A DNA stretch of 28,757 nt from Myxococcales bacterium. Lineage in GTDB: Bacteria > Myxococcota_A > Bradymonadia > UBA4248. Position 1 is the stretch's first letter. Each line of letters starts with the position of its first letter. The position numbers and the translations under genes are program-made. Under the pieces are notes generated by a model. It did no database searches, was not told the DNA's origin, and worked only from the letters and a program-made list of their open reading frames with translations. Location: contig SFMP01000178.1 of assembly GCA_004554395.1 (NCBI GenBank), forward strand, positions 1 to 28,757, in the 5' to 3' direction. This document shows positions 15,721 to 23,911 of this stretch, piece by piece.

Positions 15721-16191
15721 ATGGCCGTGAGACCTTGCAAAATGGTCACAGGAGATCAGCTCAAATCGGTGTTGGCCTCGCCCGTGTTTTCGGAGCTCGT
15801 GGCCAAAGACATGGACGAGATCTCTGGAATGCTCGAATGTTGTACCGCCGAGGCGGGCGATAGCCTGCGCCGCGTCGGCGATGAATCGTCGTCGCTCTAT
15901 ATCGTCGCTCGAGGTTGTATTAAGCTCGTTGACCCGACGCGGCGCGAAGTCGTCGGTATGTTGACCGAAGGCCAAGTTTTTGGGCTTTTATCGATTTTGT
16001 TCCCCGGGGCTGCCTATATCGAGGCTTATGCCGATGAGCCAACGGTTTGCGTCGTGCTCGATGCCGGGAACCTTCGCATGCTCGAAGTTTCGAATCCTGC
16101 GCTAGCTGTTCGCATATTGCGCGGAATTCGTGCATCAATATCGAATTCAATTCGACCAATATTGCCAATACTCGCTCGAATTTCGGTATAG
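15721..16191 (+). CDS. Stand-alone cyclic-nucleotide-binding (Crp-type) domain protein
   Basis: 156 aa. Residues about 15-125 follow the cNMP-binding beta-roll: VFSELVAKDMDEISGML, AGDSLRRVGDESSSLYIVARGCIKLVD, and GMLTEGQVFGLLSILFPGAAYIEAYADEPTVCVVLD cut at the usual turns. The phosphate-binding cassette (GE-x5-R-x2-A in true cAMP receptors) is replaced by GQVFGLLSILFPGAAY, so cAMP binding is uncertain. No helix-turn-helix follows, only a helix near the C-terminus. It might bind another ligand or act as a partner subunit. GGAG lies upstream of ATG 15721. The convergent neighbour is the Ser/Thr kinase. Confidence 0.75.
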   Translation: MAVRPCKMVTGDQLKSVLASPVFSELVAKDMDEISGMLECCTAEAGDSLRRVGDESSSLYIVARGCIKLVDPTRREVVGMLTEGQVFGLLSILFPGAAYIEAYADEPTVCVVLDAGNLRMLEVSNPALAVRILRGIRASISNSIRPILPILARISV

Positions 16192-16294
16192 AGACATAGA
16201 TTGCGTTTTATCTTCGAGTGGTGTTGGTTTCGTTTTCGACGGCCATTGCGACAGATAGAAGACGCCAGTCACAGAAGGTGACCGAAGGCGACGA

Positions 16295-16347
16295 AGCCTA
16301 TCGACGGGGGGAGGGCGCAAATCGGGCGCAAAACGCATCGATAGGCT
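16295..16347. terminator. Long-loop inverted repeat between convergent genes
   Basis: AGCCTATCGA (16295-16304) and TCGATAGGCT (16338-16347) are a perfect 10-bp inverted repeat around a 33-base G-rich loop that contains GGGCGCAAA twice. It sits 24 bases past the kinase stop and about 100 past the cNMP gene stop. No T tract, so a bidirectional terminator is only a possibility. Confidence 0.35.
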
Positions 16348-16371
16348 ACATGTCGACCGAAATGGCTATAT

Positions 16372-17505
16372 CTATATGTTGAGAACGATGAGAATGGTGA
16401 CGATGATCGCAATGAGTACGAGGGCTGCAATGGCGATGAGGAACGTCGTCTGAGAGAGGCCCGATCCCGATTCTTTGTGGGTTGCCACGTTGTCGACGGC
16501 TTGCGCCACGACAGTCGGTTTTTCGAGTTCTGCTGATGCTTTTTTGATCTCATCGAGAATGGCTTGAAGCTCTGCGCATAGCTCATTGCCATCGGCATAT
16601 CGATCTTTTGGCTCTTTTTTCATGCATTTATAGATGCACGAAATGAGCCGTTTGGGGACGTTGTATTCTTGTCGAGGCACGCACTGCGGGGTTGGAGAAT
16701 TGACCTGGGCATGCATGACTTCCATGGGGCTATTGTTGGCACTGTCGTAGGGGACGTGCCCCGAAACGGCTTGGAATAGCATGATGCCGAGCGCGTAGAC
16801 GTCGCAAGCGGCGGTGATTTCGGTCAAGCCCATGGCTTGTTCAGGGCTCATGTAATGGGGCGTGCCGAAGGCGACGCCGGCCATCGTCAGTTTTTTGGCA
16901 GCGCCTTGGAGGCGAGCAAAGCCGAAATCGAGGACTTTGACGTGTTCTGTGCCGTCGTCTTCTTTGATGATGAAGACGTTTTCGGGTTTGAGATCGCGAT
17001 GGAATATGCCTTTGGAATGTGCGCAACCGAGAGCCGAGGCGATTTCGGTAAACCACAACATCATCGTTTGCAGTGGCGTGACTTCGCGTCGTAGGACTTC
17101 GAAGAGCGTGCGTCCGTTGAGCAGTTCCATGGCCATATAGATGGTGTTGTGCTCGGGAACAGGGGCGCATCCATAGAGTTTGACGATATGGGGATGGTCG
17201 AGGGCTCCGACGACTTCGGCTTCTCGGAAGAAGCGGTCTTTGAGCGTCTCGTCTTCCATGTATTCGCTTTTGAGGATTTTGAGCGCGACAGTCTGCCCCG
17301 TATATTTGGCACGGGCTTTGTAGATGCGCCCCATGCCGCCTTCTCCGATGAGCGCAGTCGGGATATATTGACCGCCGATGAGCGTTCCCAAGAGCTCATC
17401 GCTTGGACTTTTGCGCCATTGTGATTCTTCGACGAAGTATCTGCGGCACGTTGGGCATTCTTTACATAATTCGCCCTGAGACCTGCAACCCGGACAAATA
17501 GCCAT
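16372..17505 (-). CDS. Tail-anchored Ser/Thr protein kinase with N-terminal zinc ribbon
   Basis: 377 aa. Cysteines 4, 7, 14, 17 and 20 (CPGC...CKECPTC) form a zinc ribbon. The kinase domain (about 47-315) is complete: glycine loop GEGGMG (54-59), lysine K76 in VALKIL, helix-C Glu near 95, HRDLKPEN (169-176), DFG (193-195), GTPHYMSPEQ (214-223), and DVYALGIMLF. It is PknB/Hanks type with an activation loop that can be phosphorylated (LTMAGVAFGT). The C-terminus has a linker and one transmembrane segment (about 353-374) followed by only a few residues, so there is no outside sensor domain: the kinase is held at the membrane facing the cytoplasm. AGGA precedes ATG 17505. No phosphatase or FHA gene is nearby. 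Kinases of this type are numerous in Myxococcota. Confidence 0.93.
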   Translation of the reverse strand: MAICPGCRSQGELCKECPTCRRYFVEESQWRKSPSDELLGTLIGGQYIPTALIGEGGMGRIYKARAKYTGQTVALKILKSEYMEDETLKDRFFREAEVVGALDHPHIVKLYGCAPVPEHNTIYMAMELLNGRTLFEVLRREVTPLQTMMLWFTEIASALGCAHSKGIFHRDLKPENVFIIKEDDGTEHVKVLDFGFARLQGAAKKLTMAGVAFGTPHYMSPEQAMGLTEITAACDVYALGIMLFQAVSGHVPYDSANNSPMEVMHAQVNSPTPQCVPRQEYNVPKRLISCIYKCMKKEPKDRYADGNELCAELQAILDEIKKASAELEKPTVVAQAVDNVATHKESGSGLSQTTFLIAIAALVLIAIIVTILIVLNI

Positions 17506-17636
17506 GTGTGTTCCTTAATGAGAAAAAACGAGAAAAAGAGAATCTATTGTCGCATTACGACAAGGCGACGATATTCGCGCGCAAGTTTATGTTAGAACGG
17601 GAAAATGTGCAAGCAATACTGCTAGGGTGAACTATC

Positions 17637-19196
17637 CTACCAATTCGTCGGCTGATAGAACCAGAATCGGAACATGTTGACATCGCGATCGGCGGTCAAT
17701 AGCGATTGGCGAATGTGGAGCACGGAATCGTTGACGAAGTGCGCTGGAATGACGAAAGGCCAGTTTCGCCAACGCGCTCGGCGATCGAATCCATCGCAAC
17801 GCGATATGCCGGCATCTTGGTTGTTGACGTTGACCAAGAGCTCGTAATCGCCACGCGCATAGTCCATCATGCGAATGACGACGAGGTGCGTATCGGGAAT
17901 GACGCCAGGGATATCGAATTCCGAATAGCCCCCCTCGTGTGCAACGCCCGTATCTTCGATGAGTGTGCCATCGGGGAAATAGAGTCGTTGTCGGTTTTTC
18001 CAAATATCGCGCGCATCGCAAATGCGGAATTTATATTTCTTTTCCGAAGATTCATCGGTGATATTGAGTTCGCCCATGAGCAACCATTCGATATCGTCGA
18101 CGCGGAAGACTTGGGGCATTTCGGCCGACCAGACTTTGATAAAATCCCACGCCGTCGAAATGGGATATTGCGTGGGCAAAGGCTTGACTTGGCCTTGGAG
18201 ATAGACGCGTTTGTCGTTGCCCAACAGTCGCGTCAGGTGGGCGTATGAAATCGACAGCTTATCGAGCTGTACGAGTGCCATGGGGAGTTTTTGTTGGAAC
18301 GATTTCCCAGGCTCGTCGAGGATTTGACTAAAAGCGCGGCAATTGTCGACGTGGCGTTTCCATTCGGGGCGATCGATGAGATACGGATCGATGCTCTGCG
18401 TCACGCTTTCGAGCACCAAGCTGTCGAGTTTTTCAAAAAAGCGCAGAATTCCAGGGAGCGCGGCTTCTTTGAGGACGTTCGATTCGATGAGTTCGCGCAT
18501 GATCGCAAAATTCTGCGCAAATAGCGCGATATCGGGGAGCTTGGCATGCCCGCCGATTCGTTCATAGGCAGATTTTCTCTCGCGCAAGAGTCGCAACAAA
18601 TTGTGTCGGGCTTCCATATCGAGCCCGCGCATCGAGGCGCAATTGCGCCGAAACCGCATGTCGATTTCGTTTGGCCCGGGATTGAGTGGATCGGCGGCAT
18701 CTTTGATTTCTGTGCAATCGGGCGTGAGGGCGATTCGAGCGAGTTCGAGTTGGTTGTCGTCGGCGGGGCGATCGCTGACGATAAAGCGATAGGACTCGCG
18801 GTAATAGCGGTTTTCGATGCGTCCATCGCCCATGCGACACCGATCGGTGGCGATTTCTTGATAGACGACTTTGAGATAAACCGTCGCCGGAAGCTGGAAT
18901 TTCTCGAGATCGACGGTCATCGATTCGTTGCCCCAAACGAGGATTTCGCGCCCTTGCACATCGGTGCCAATCCCCGGTGTGATTTCGACTTTGAGCGATG
19001 GGGGCGAAGACTGCAAGACGCGAAACGTCGTGAGTCCGTCTTGAATGCCCATGCCATGTAATTGGCTCGTGTGAAGGCGCAACTTCGCGAGGTGATACTG
19101 GTGGCGATCGTTCCAATCGGTTTCGGTGAGGAAGTATTTAAAGAAGTGTACGCGTTTATAGCCCGGAGTTTCTTTTTCTTTCGGTGTGTAATCCAT
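17637..19196 (-). CDS. Unknown protein with tail/injection-accessory-like HGxGxxxGL and PGxxxDxxGREI motifs
   Basis: 519 aa, no signal peptide or membrane segment. The first 90 residues carry FFKYFLTETDWNDRHQYH (18-35), QLHGMGIQDGL (45-55) and VEITPGIGTDVQGREI (70-85). This pattern (entry at HFF/DF, H-x-GxGxxxGL, PGxxxDxxGREI) is, as I recall it, that of uncharacterised proteins found with phage-tail-like and extracellular contractile injection clusters. Residues about 200-330 are helical (RLLRERKSAYERIG...). The C-terminal third is beta-rich (IWKNRQRLYFPDGTLIEDTG, VIRMMDYARGDYELLVNVNNQ) and resembles a carbohydrate-binding or jelly-roll fold. It is encoded 56 bases downstream of an unknown 183-aa gene, and the two probably form an operon. 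No sheath, tube, baseplate or ATPase gene is in the window. Confidence 0.6.
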   Translation of the reverse strand: MDYTPKEKETPGYKRVHFFKYFLTETDWNDRHQYHLAKLRLHTSQLHGMGIQDGLTTFRVLQSSPPSLKVEITPGIGTDVQGREILVWGNESMTVDLEKFQLPATVYLKVVYQEIATDRCRMGDGRIENRYYRESYRFIVSDRPADDNQLELARIALTPDCTEIKDAADPLNPGPNEIDMRFRRNCASMRGLDMEARHNLLRLLRERKSAYERIGGHAKLPDIALFAQNFAIMRELIESNVLKEAALPGILRFFEKLDSLVLESVTQSIDPYLIDRPEWKRHVDNCRAFSQILDEPGKSFQQKLPMALVQLDKLSISYAHLTRLLGNDKRVYLQGQVKPLPTQYPISTAWDFIKVWSAEMPQVFRVDDIEWLLMGELNITDESSEKKYKFRICDARDIWKNRQRLYFPDGTLIEDTGVAHEGGYSEFDIPGVIPDTHLVVIRMMDYARGDYELLVNVNNQDAGISRCDGFDRRARWRNWPFVIPAHFVNDSVLHIRQSLLTADRDVNMFRFWFYQPTNW

Positions 19197-19252
19197 GATA
19201 AGCCTTCTTCGATCGTTTCACGCTTGCCCTAGTTGAGATACATCGCAAAGCG

Positions 19253-19804
19253 CTACGTCTGAACGAGCCTTGCAGGAATCGGCGTCGAATTATCTACGGT
19301 TTTGGCGATGAGTTTTGCATTTTTTGCGATGGTTTCTTCGCAAATATTCATGAGATTCATGAGATCGCCTTTGAATGCCTCGACGAGTGTAGAAACTTTG
19401 GCGTGGTATGTGTCTCCATGAACAGTCAAAGATTCGAAAGGCGTTTCGACGCCATTCTTCGAACAAATCCCCGATGGCCCAAACGCCTTGAGTTCGACGG
19501 CGCCATCGTCGTCGACGTCGTCGAAAGACGATGCAAGCGCCCCATCGGATTCTCGTTCGATTGCCGTGCAAAACGGCTCATTGCCGTGTTTTGCGAGTTT
19601 TTTCAAAGCCTTCATGAGTAGATTGAAGACGACAAATGGGTCGTATTGGCGCTCGGGGGCATCGGCACATAACCCCCTGACGAGGTCGAGTTTGAACCGC
19701 TCAAAAAGCACTTCAAATCGCACAGCATCGTGGAGAACGACGCTGTATTTCTGGGCATATACACCCGACAGCGAGCTAATCGTAAATTGGACCGCATAAG
19801 ACAT
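19253..19804 (-). CDS. Unknown cytoplasmic protein, operon partner of the 519-aa protein
   Basis: 183 aa from ATG 19804, chosen because GGAGG lies six bases upstream and a longer reading would start with Arg-rich sequence not typical of the gene. The sequence begins MSYAVQFTISSLSGVYAQKYSVVL, is mixed alpha/beta, has no signal, membrane segment or recognisable catalytic motif, and ends with a helix (LVEAFKGDLMNLMNICEETIAKNAKLI). I do not recognise the family. Its position immediately upstream of the 519-aa protein and in the same direction suggests a shared task. Confidence 0.6.
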   Translation of the reverse strand: MSYAVQFTISSLSGVYAQKYSVVLHDAVRFEVLFERFKLDLVRGLCADAPERQYDPFVVFNLLMKALKKLAKHGNEPFCTAIERESDGALASSFDDVDDDGAVELKAFGPSGICSKNGVETPFESLTVHGDTYHAKVSTLVEAFKGDLMNLMNICEETIAKNAKLIAKTVDNSTPIPARLVQT

Positions 19805-19919
19805 CACAAACCTCCGTCGAAAGTACACGCGCTTATGATGCCTTGTATCGCGTTGTTTCTCAAGTACTAATTTAACGTGATCGAGCGGATGGGGTTGGGG
19901 GAACCTCAACACCGCTATG

Positions 19920-21377
19920 CTACGTCTGATTCGGTTTATTCGGTGCAAAAATGCGCAAGAGGAGGGCGGCCATGTTCTCGTCGATGACGAAAATGGGCGT
20001 CTCCGTCTTTGTATTTTCATCGAAGATTTGTGCATATCGGAATAGCGACTGCCGTTTTTCGCTCAATCGTAGAATTTTATTCAAAGCGTTGTCGGTGCCC
20101 GTATAGATTCGAATTTCGACATCGGGGGGATCGATGAGTTTTTGGGCGCTGTCGAGTTCGAGTTCGGTGACAAATCGAATGGCTTTGATCGATGTGAGCG
20201 ATTTGACGAATAGAGCGAGTTCGTGATCGGGGATTTCGGATATCGCGTTTTGGTCGTCGTCGCAGGGAGTGCTACCCCAGACGTTTGGCGCTACTGGGCG
20301 ATAGCGCAGGCACTGGTCGCCTTGGGCGATTTCGATCGACGAAAACGATGTCGAATCGAGTTGCCAAACTTCTTTTGAACGCATGTCGATGAGCGATGGG
20401 AATATGCCGACGATGCGTTGCGGCGCCATGATGGCGATCGTCGGGCTATTGTCGAAGCGCACGTATCGCGTCCCTTCGCCATAGAAAGTCCATTCGGGAT
20501 GTTTCGATAAATCGGCGGGTGTGCCGATTTCTAGCGTATGTTCGCCATCGGTCGTTTTGAAATGGACTTTGCCAGCAAAGACGATGTCGTTTTTTTCTTC
20601 GTCGGTCAGATCATAGGCGATATCGTCGACGTAGAGCGGAGAAAGAAGCGCTAGTAGCGTCGCGATGCGGTCGATATCGAAGGGGATGGTGGGTTGAGTT
20701 TGCACTTCGTCGTCGATGCGTACTTGTGAGATTCGCCATCCGGGGGCATTTCTAGCACTTTTTTCGCCGCTTTTATCGAGTGAAAACGATTCTGTTGGCG
20801 TGATGATATCGATGGATTCGATGTCGGCATTCGTTTCGAAGAGCTTTTTCATGCGCCAGCCGAAAGTGGGCTGTTCGAGGAGTTTGCCGTAATCGATGAG
20901 GGGAACGAATGTGCGAACGGCAGTTTGTGAGCCTTCAGGAAAGACCCATCGTCGTTCGTCGTCGGTCGTCGGCAATTGGACGCTTTTGCCGAGTTCGAAA
21001 GCGCACAGCGTATCGCCGTTTTGTTTGAATGCCACGCGCGTTGGAATCGGCGATTCGTAGTCTTTGCGCGTTTGCGCATCGACATCCGTTTTATCGTCGA
21101 CGAAGAGTTTACCGCCCATGAAGATGTTGAATTGTGCAAGCGCGCCATCGTCGATGGCTTCGTCGTGAGGGCGCGTGAGACGCCATTTCCCGTCGCGTAG
21201 CGCGAGTGTCATCGATCGCCCGGGGGCAGAAATATCGATTTCGTCGGCAGTGGTGTAGGCGCATGGATAGAGCCCAAACTCCGAAACGGTATTTTGCCGG
21301 CGGTTTGTCGTGAAAAACAAAGCCGTTGCGCAGAGGCATAGGGTAATGATGAACAGAACGATAATTTTCTTTTTCAA
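19920..21377 (-). CDS. DUF4340-like membrane-anchored protein
   Basis: 485 aa from TTG 21377, preferred because GGAG lies eight bases upstream and the product then begins with a proper signal anchor: MKKKIIVLFIITLCLCATALFFTTN. The body repeats a pattern known in DUF4340 proteins: DGKWRLTRPHDEAIDDGALAQF (split at 20), PIPTRVAF, APGWRIS and repeated hydrophobic beta strands in ~100-residue blocks (about 40-140, 180-290, 300-400). DUF4340 proteins usually sit beside GldG-type ABC exporter genes; here no such gene is present. Location: inner membrane, periplasmic body. The function is unknown. The preceding gene is kamA, 103 bases upstream. Confidence 0.68.
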   Translation of the reverse strand: MKKKIIVLFIITLCLCATALFFTTNRRQNTVSEFGLYPCAYTTADEIDISAPGRSMTLALRDGKWRLTRPHDEAIDDGALAQFNIFMGGKLFVDDKTDVDAQTRKDYESPIPTRVAFKQNGDTLCAFELGKSVQLPTTDDERRWVFPEGSQTAVRTFVPLIDYGKLLEQPTFGWRMKKLFETNADIESIDIITPTESFSLDKSGEKSARNAPGWRISQVRIDDEVQTQPTIPFDIDRIATLLALLSPLYVDDIAYDLTDEEKNDIVFAGKVHFKTTDGEHTLEIGTPADLSKHPEWTFYGEGTRYVRFDNSPTIAIMAPQRIVGIFPSLIDMRSKEVWQLDSTSFSSIEIAQGDQCLRYRPVAPNVWGSTPCDDDQNAISEIPDHELALFVKSLTSIKAIRFVTELELDSAQKLIDPPDVEIRIYTGTDNALNKILRLSEKRQSLFRYAQIFDENTKTETPIFVIDENMAALLLRIFAPNKPNQT

Positions 21378-21455
21378 GGTAGGGACTCCGAGCGATAGCA
21401 GATCGCAGACAAGCGAGTGGTGATGACGCGACGAATGGGGAAGAATGGGGCGATA

Positions 21456-21465
21456 GGGGGGGGGG
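21456..21465. repeat. Ten-base G/C homopolymer between kamA and the DUF4340 gene
   Basis: G10 on the + strand (C10 on the coding strand), 15 bases after the kamA stop and 79 before the DUF4340 start. Such runs can change length during replication, so spacing or transcript stability could vary. It is not within either gene as annotated. Confidence 0.9.
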
Positions 21466-21480
21466 AGGGCGCAGAGGCGT

Positions 21481-22662
21481 TTATTGTGGTTCGAAATAGG
21501 TGACTTTTTCGCCAAACCAATTGTCGAAAACGATGCGGCGCCCATCGCGTTCGACGATGCTGTTTGGGGCTAAGTCGACTTTGCCATAGCCGTTGGGTAG
21601 ATCGATGACGAAGTGGGGGATCGATAGCCCCGAAAGCCTGCCGCGTAAATGTTTCATGATGGCCAGTCCCGAATCGATCGTCGTTCTGAAATGGTCGGTT
21701 CCTTGGGCGACGTCGCACAAAAACAGGTAATATGGGCGGCAGCCGTGTTTGGTGAGGAATCGGTAGAGCGCTTCGAGATCGTCGGCATTGTCATTGATAT
21801 TTTTGAGTAAAACGCTTTGATTGCCGAGGATACAGCCGGCGGAACGCAAATGTTTCATGGCGATGATGGATTCGCGCGTCGCCTCGAATGGATGATTGAA
21901 CTGCGTATTGACGTAGATGGGGGCGTAGCGCGAGAGCATTTCGATGAGCTGATGATCGAAAAAGCGTTGAGGCATCGTCGAAACCATCCGCGTACACAAT
22001 CGTATGATATCGATATGAGGGCAGGCGCGCAATGGTGCGATAATCGATTCGAGCGTTTCGTTTGAAAGTGCGAGCGGATCGCCGCCCGAGATGAGAACAT
22101 CGCGGATGTTTTCGTCGGCGCATATTGCGTCGATAGCGGCGGTTCGATCGGTTTGCGTGACGCATTCTTCGCTCCCGACGCGCGTGCGGCGCGTGCAATG
22201 GCGGCATCGCATGGCGCACTGGGGCGTTGCATAGATGAGCGCGCGATCGGGATATCGATGAATGGCGCACGGCGCTATCGCTCGTGGGCGCTCGCCGAGG
22301 GGATCGGCCAACAAATCGCGCGACGGCAAGAGCTCGGCTGTCGTCGGAATGGCTTGGCGTCGAATGGGGCATGCCGCGCCGTATTCGTCGCGCATGAGCG
22401 CGATAAAATGGGGCGAAATCGCCATCGAAAACGACGACGCAGTGCGTTCGATAGCGGTGATTTCGTCGGGGGTGAGGGCGATGAACGGGGCGAGTGCTTG
22501 GGCCGAGGTGATGCGATGATCGAATTGCCAAAGAGGCGATTGCCATGTCGCTTCGTCGATATGCTGCCAATAGGCGGGGCGACGTTCGTAGGACGACGGG
22601 ATGGAATCGATGATGTGAGGGGCGCGAGCGAGGGCTTGGCGTTCTTTATCGGAGAGATTCAT
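21481..22662 (-). CDS. kamA: Lysine 2,3-aminomutase (radical SAM, PLP)
   Basis: 393 aa. Converts L-lysine to L-beta-lysine using S-adenosylmethionine, a [4Fe-4S] cluster and PLP. Seen: the radical SAM triad CAMRCRHC (C149, C153, C156), SGGDPLAL (192-199), LCTRMVSTMP, YYLFLCDVAQGTDHFR with D317, and FVIDLPNGYGK with D354 and the PLP lysine K361. D317 and D354 match the two aspartates that bind the substrate amino group in clostridial lysine aminomutase (glutamate-type enzymes replace them), which supports lysine as substrate. Somewhat shorter than clostridial KamA (about 416 aa). It could modify elongation factor P in an EpmB-like way or make beta-lysine for an osmolyte, but no ablB acetyltransferase or epmA/efp is nearby. 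No strong ribosome site precedes 22662. Confidence 0.88.
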   Translation of the reverse strand: MNLSDKERQALARAPHIIDSIPSSYERRPAYWQHIDEATWQSPLWQFDHRITSAQALAPFIALTPDEITAIERTASSFSMAISPHFIALMRDEYGAACPIRRQAIPTTAELLPSRDLLADPLGERPRAIAPCAIHRYPDRALIYATPQCAMRCRHCTRRTRVGSEECVTQTDRTAAIDAICADENIRDVLISGGDPLALSNETLESIIAPLRACPHIDIIRLCTRMVSTMPQRFFDHQLIEMLSRYAPIYVNTQFNHPFEATRESIIAMKHLRSAGCILGNQSVLLKNINDNADDLEALYRFLTKHGCRPYYLFLCDVAQGTDHFRTTIDSGLAIMKHLRGRLSGLSIPHFVIDLPNGYGKVDLAPNSIVERDGRRIVFDNWFGEKVTYFEPQ

Positions 22663-22996
22663 TTGGGATGAATGAAATTCGTTAAAATGCAATAATATAT
22701 GAATATAATTCAAACCGCTGAAGCGGTACTCAAAACGGGGCGATTATCGTCGCCCAAAAAGGGCGGCGTATTGCAACCGCAGGGCGCAATAGCCGCCCAG
22801 CGTAGGCGTATTTGCGCAAGGCGCAAATAGCCGTAGCCCCAAAGGCGTATTTGCGCATAGCGCAAATAGCCGCAAGGCGTTGTGCCCGTGGCGCAACGCC
22901 CGCCGCGCGTATCGGCAAATGCCGATGCGCGGCGCCTCAATATCACGAAATAGGCGCTGTGCAAAATGCGTTTTAATGGGCACGGGGTGGGGAATG
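22663..22996. other. 334-base gene-free stretch between mtnP and kamA
   Basis: The AT-rich end (about 22663-22712) probably holds the kamA leader and contains TGAATATAATT (22700-22710), also found just upstream of mtnP (23881-23891). The rest (22714-22957) is a packed hairpin array. No open reading frame with credible codon use was found. Confidence 0.7.
22714..22957. repeat. Array of eight hairpins, three of the bulged TATT/AATA type
   Basis: In order: ACCGCT/AGCGGT (22714-22727); GGGCGA/TCGCCC (22738-22755); GGGCGGC-g-TATTGC ... GCAATA-GCCGCCC (22761-22798); GGC-g-TATTTGCGC AAG GCGCAAATA-GCC (22805-22832); the same with loop ATA (22844-22871); GGCGTTGTGCC/GGCGCAACGCC (22876-22900); GCCGCGC-gt-ATCGGCA/TGCCGAT-GCGCGGC (22902-22933); GCGCCT/AGGCGC (22932-22957), which keeps CAATA and GAAATA inside. 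Spacers are 1-13 bases. Every long hairpin carries a small bulge on the same strand next to the TAT. Confidence 0.85.
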
Positions 22997-23869
22997 TTAG
23001 CCCTTGAAATCGATGTATTTTTCGAGAAGAAGGCCGTATTTTTCGCGCAATTCGGCGCCGATGCATGCACGGTTGGTGATCATGGCAAAGGCGAGCGAAT
23101 CGTGGGCGGGATTTTGCGCCTCTGTGCCGAGCGGAATGGCTGGAATGATGCGTTTGAGGGCTTTTTCGACGTTTTGGACGTTGTGTTTCATGCGCTCGAT
23201 AACGGTGTCGACGGTGACGGTTTCGTCGGCCCAGCAGTCGTAATCGGTGATTTGTGCGACGGTGGCATAGGCCATTTCGGCTTCGAGAGCGAGTTTGGCT
23301 TCTGGGATAGCGGTCATGCCGACGAGATCGGCGCCCCATGTGCGGTAGAGGTGGCTTTCGGCGCGCGTCGAGAATGCAGGCCCTTCGATGCAGACGTATG
23401 TGCCCTTGTCGTGTGTCGTGATGCCCTCGGCGCAACAGGCGTCGTAGAGGATTTTGCGCAGTTGGGCGTTGAACGGATCGGCAAATGAAACGTGCATGAC
23501 GATGTCGTCGTAGAACGTGTCGTGGCGGTGGCGCGTGCGATCGATGATTTGGTCGGGAATGCAAAAGTGTTCGGGGGCAATTTCTTTGCGCAGGCTACCG
23601 ACGGCCGAAAACGTGATGCACCAAAAGACGCCAAGGCGCTTGAGTGCCCATATATTGGCGGCGTATGGCACGTGCGTGGGCGGAATGCGGTGGCCGCGCC
23701 CGTGACGTGGTAAAAATGCGATGCGGCGACCCTCGTATTCTGCAATCGTTATCGAATCCGAGGGCTTGCCAAATGGCGTGTCGATGTCGATCGTCTCGAC
23801 GACGCGAATGCCGTCGAAATCGCTTAAACCACTGCCGCCGATGATGCCGATGGGCGTTTGTGTCGTCAT
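22997..23869 (-). CDS. mtnP: S-methyl-5'-thioadenosine phosphorylase
   Basis: 290 aa. Splits methylthioadenosine with phosphate into adenine and methylthioribose 1-phosphate, the first step of methionine salvage, in the cytoplasm. Seen: phosphate loop GGSGLSDF (11-18), RHGRGHRIPP (55-64), SAVGSLR (88-94), EGPAFSTRAES (162-172), GMTAIPEA (184-191), and TDYDCW (208-213), whose aspartate marks 6-amino purine (adenine) specificity as opposed to guanosine-type PNP. Length is standard. AGGA lies upstream of ATG 23869. The other salvage genes (mtnA, mtnK) are absent. It follows the DUF364 gene on the same strand, 89 bases away, and ends before the hairpin array. Confidence 0.93.
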   Translation of the reverse strand: MTTQTPIGIIGGSGLSDFDGIRVVETIDIDTPFGKPSDSITIAEYEGRRIAFLPRHGRGHRIPPTHVPYAANIWALKRLGVFWCITFSAVGSLRKEIAPEHFCIPDQIIDRTRHRHDTFYDDIVMHVSFADPFNAQLRKILYDACCAEGITTHDKGTYVCIEGPAFSTRAESHLYRTWGADLVGMTAIPEAKLALEAEMAYATVAQITDYDCWADETVTVDTVIERMKHNVQNVEKALKRIIPAIPLGTEAQNPAHDSLAFAMITNRACIGAELREKYGLLLEKYIDFKG

Positions 23870-23911
23870 GTTGTTCCTTTTGAATATAATTAGTTAAAAT
23901 TGAATGTTTGT

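Noticed and set aside
17637..19196. Assignment as type VI secretion TssK
   Set aside because: TssK has a different N-terminal signature and ~450 residues with conserved HFQQ-type motifs; only a loose resemblance is seen.
22710..23564. 284-aa open frame covering the hairpin array and part of mtnP
   Set aside because: Arg/His-rich, out of frame with mtnP, no start context; its end lies in palindromes.
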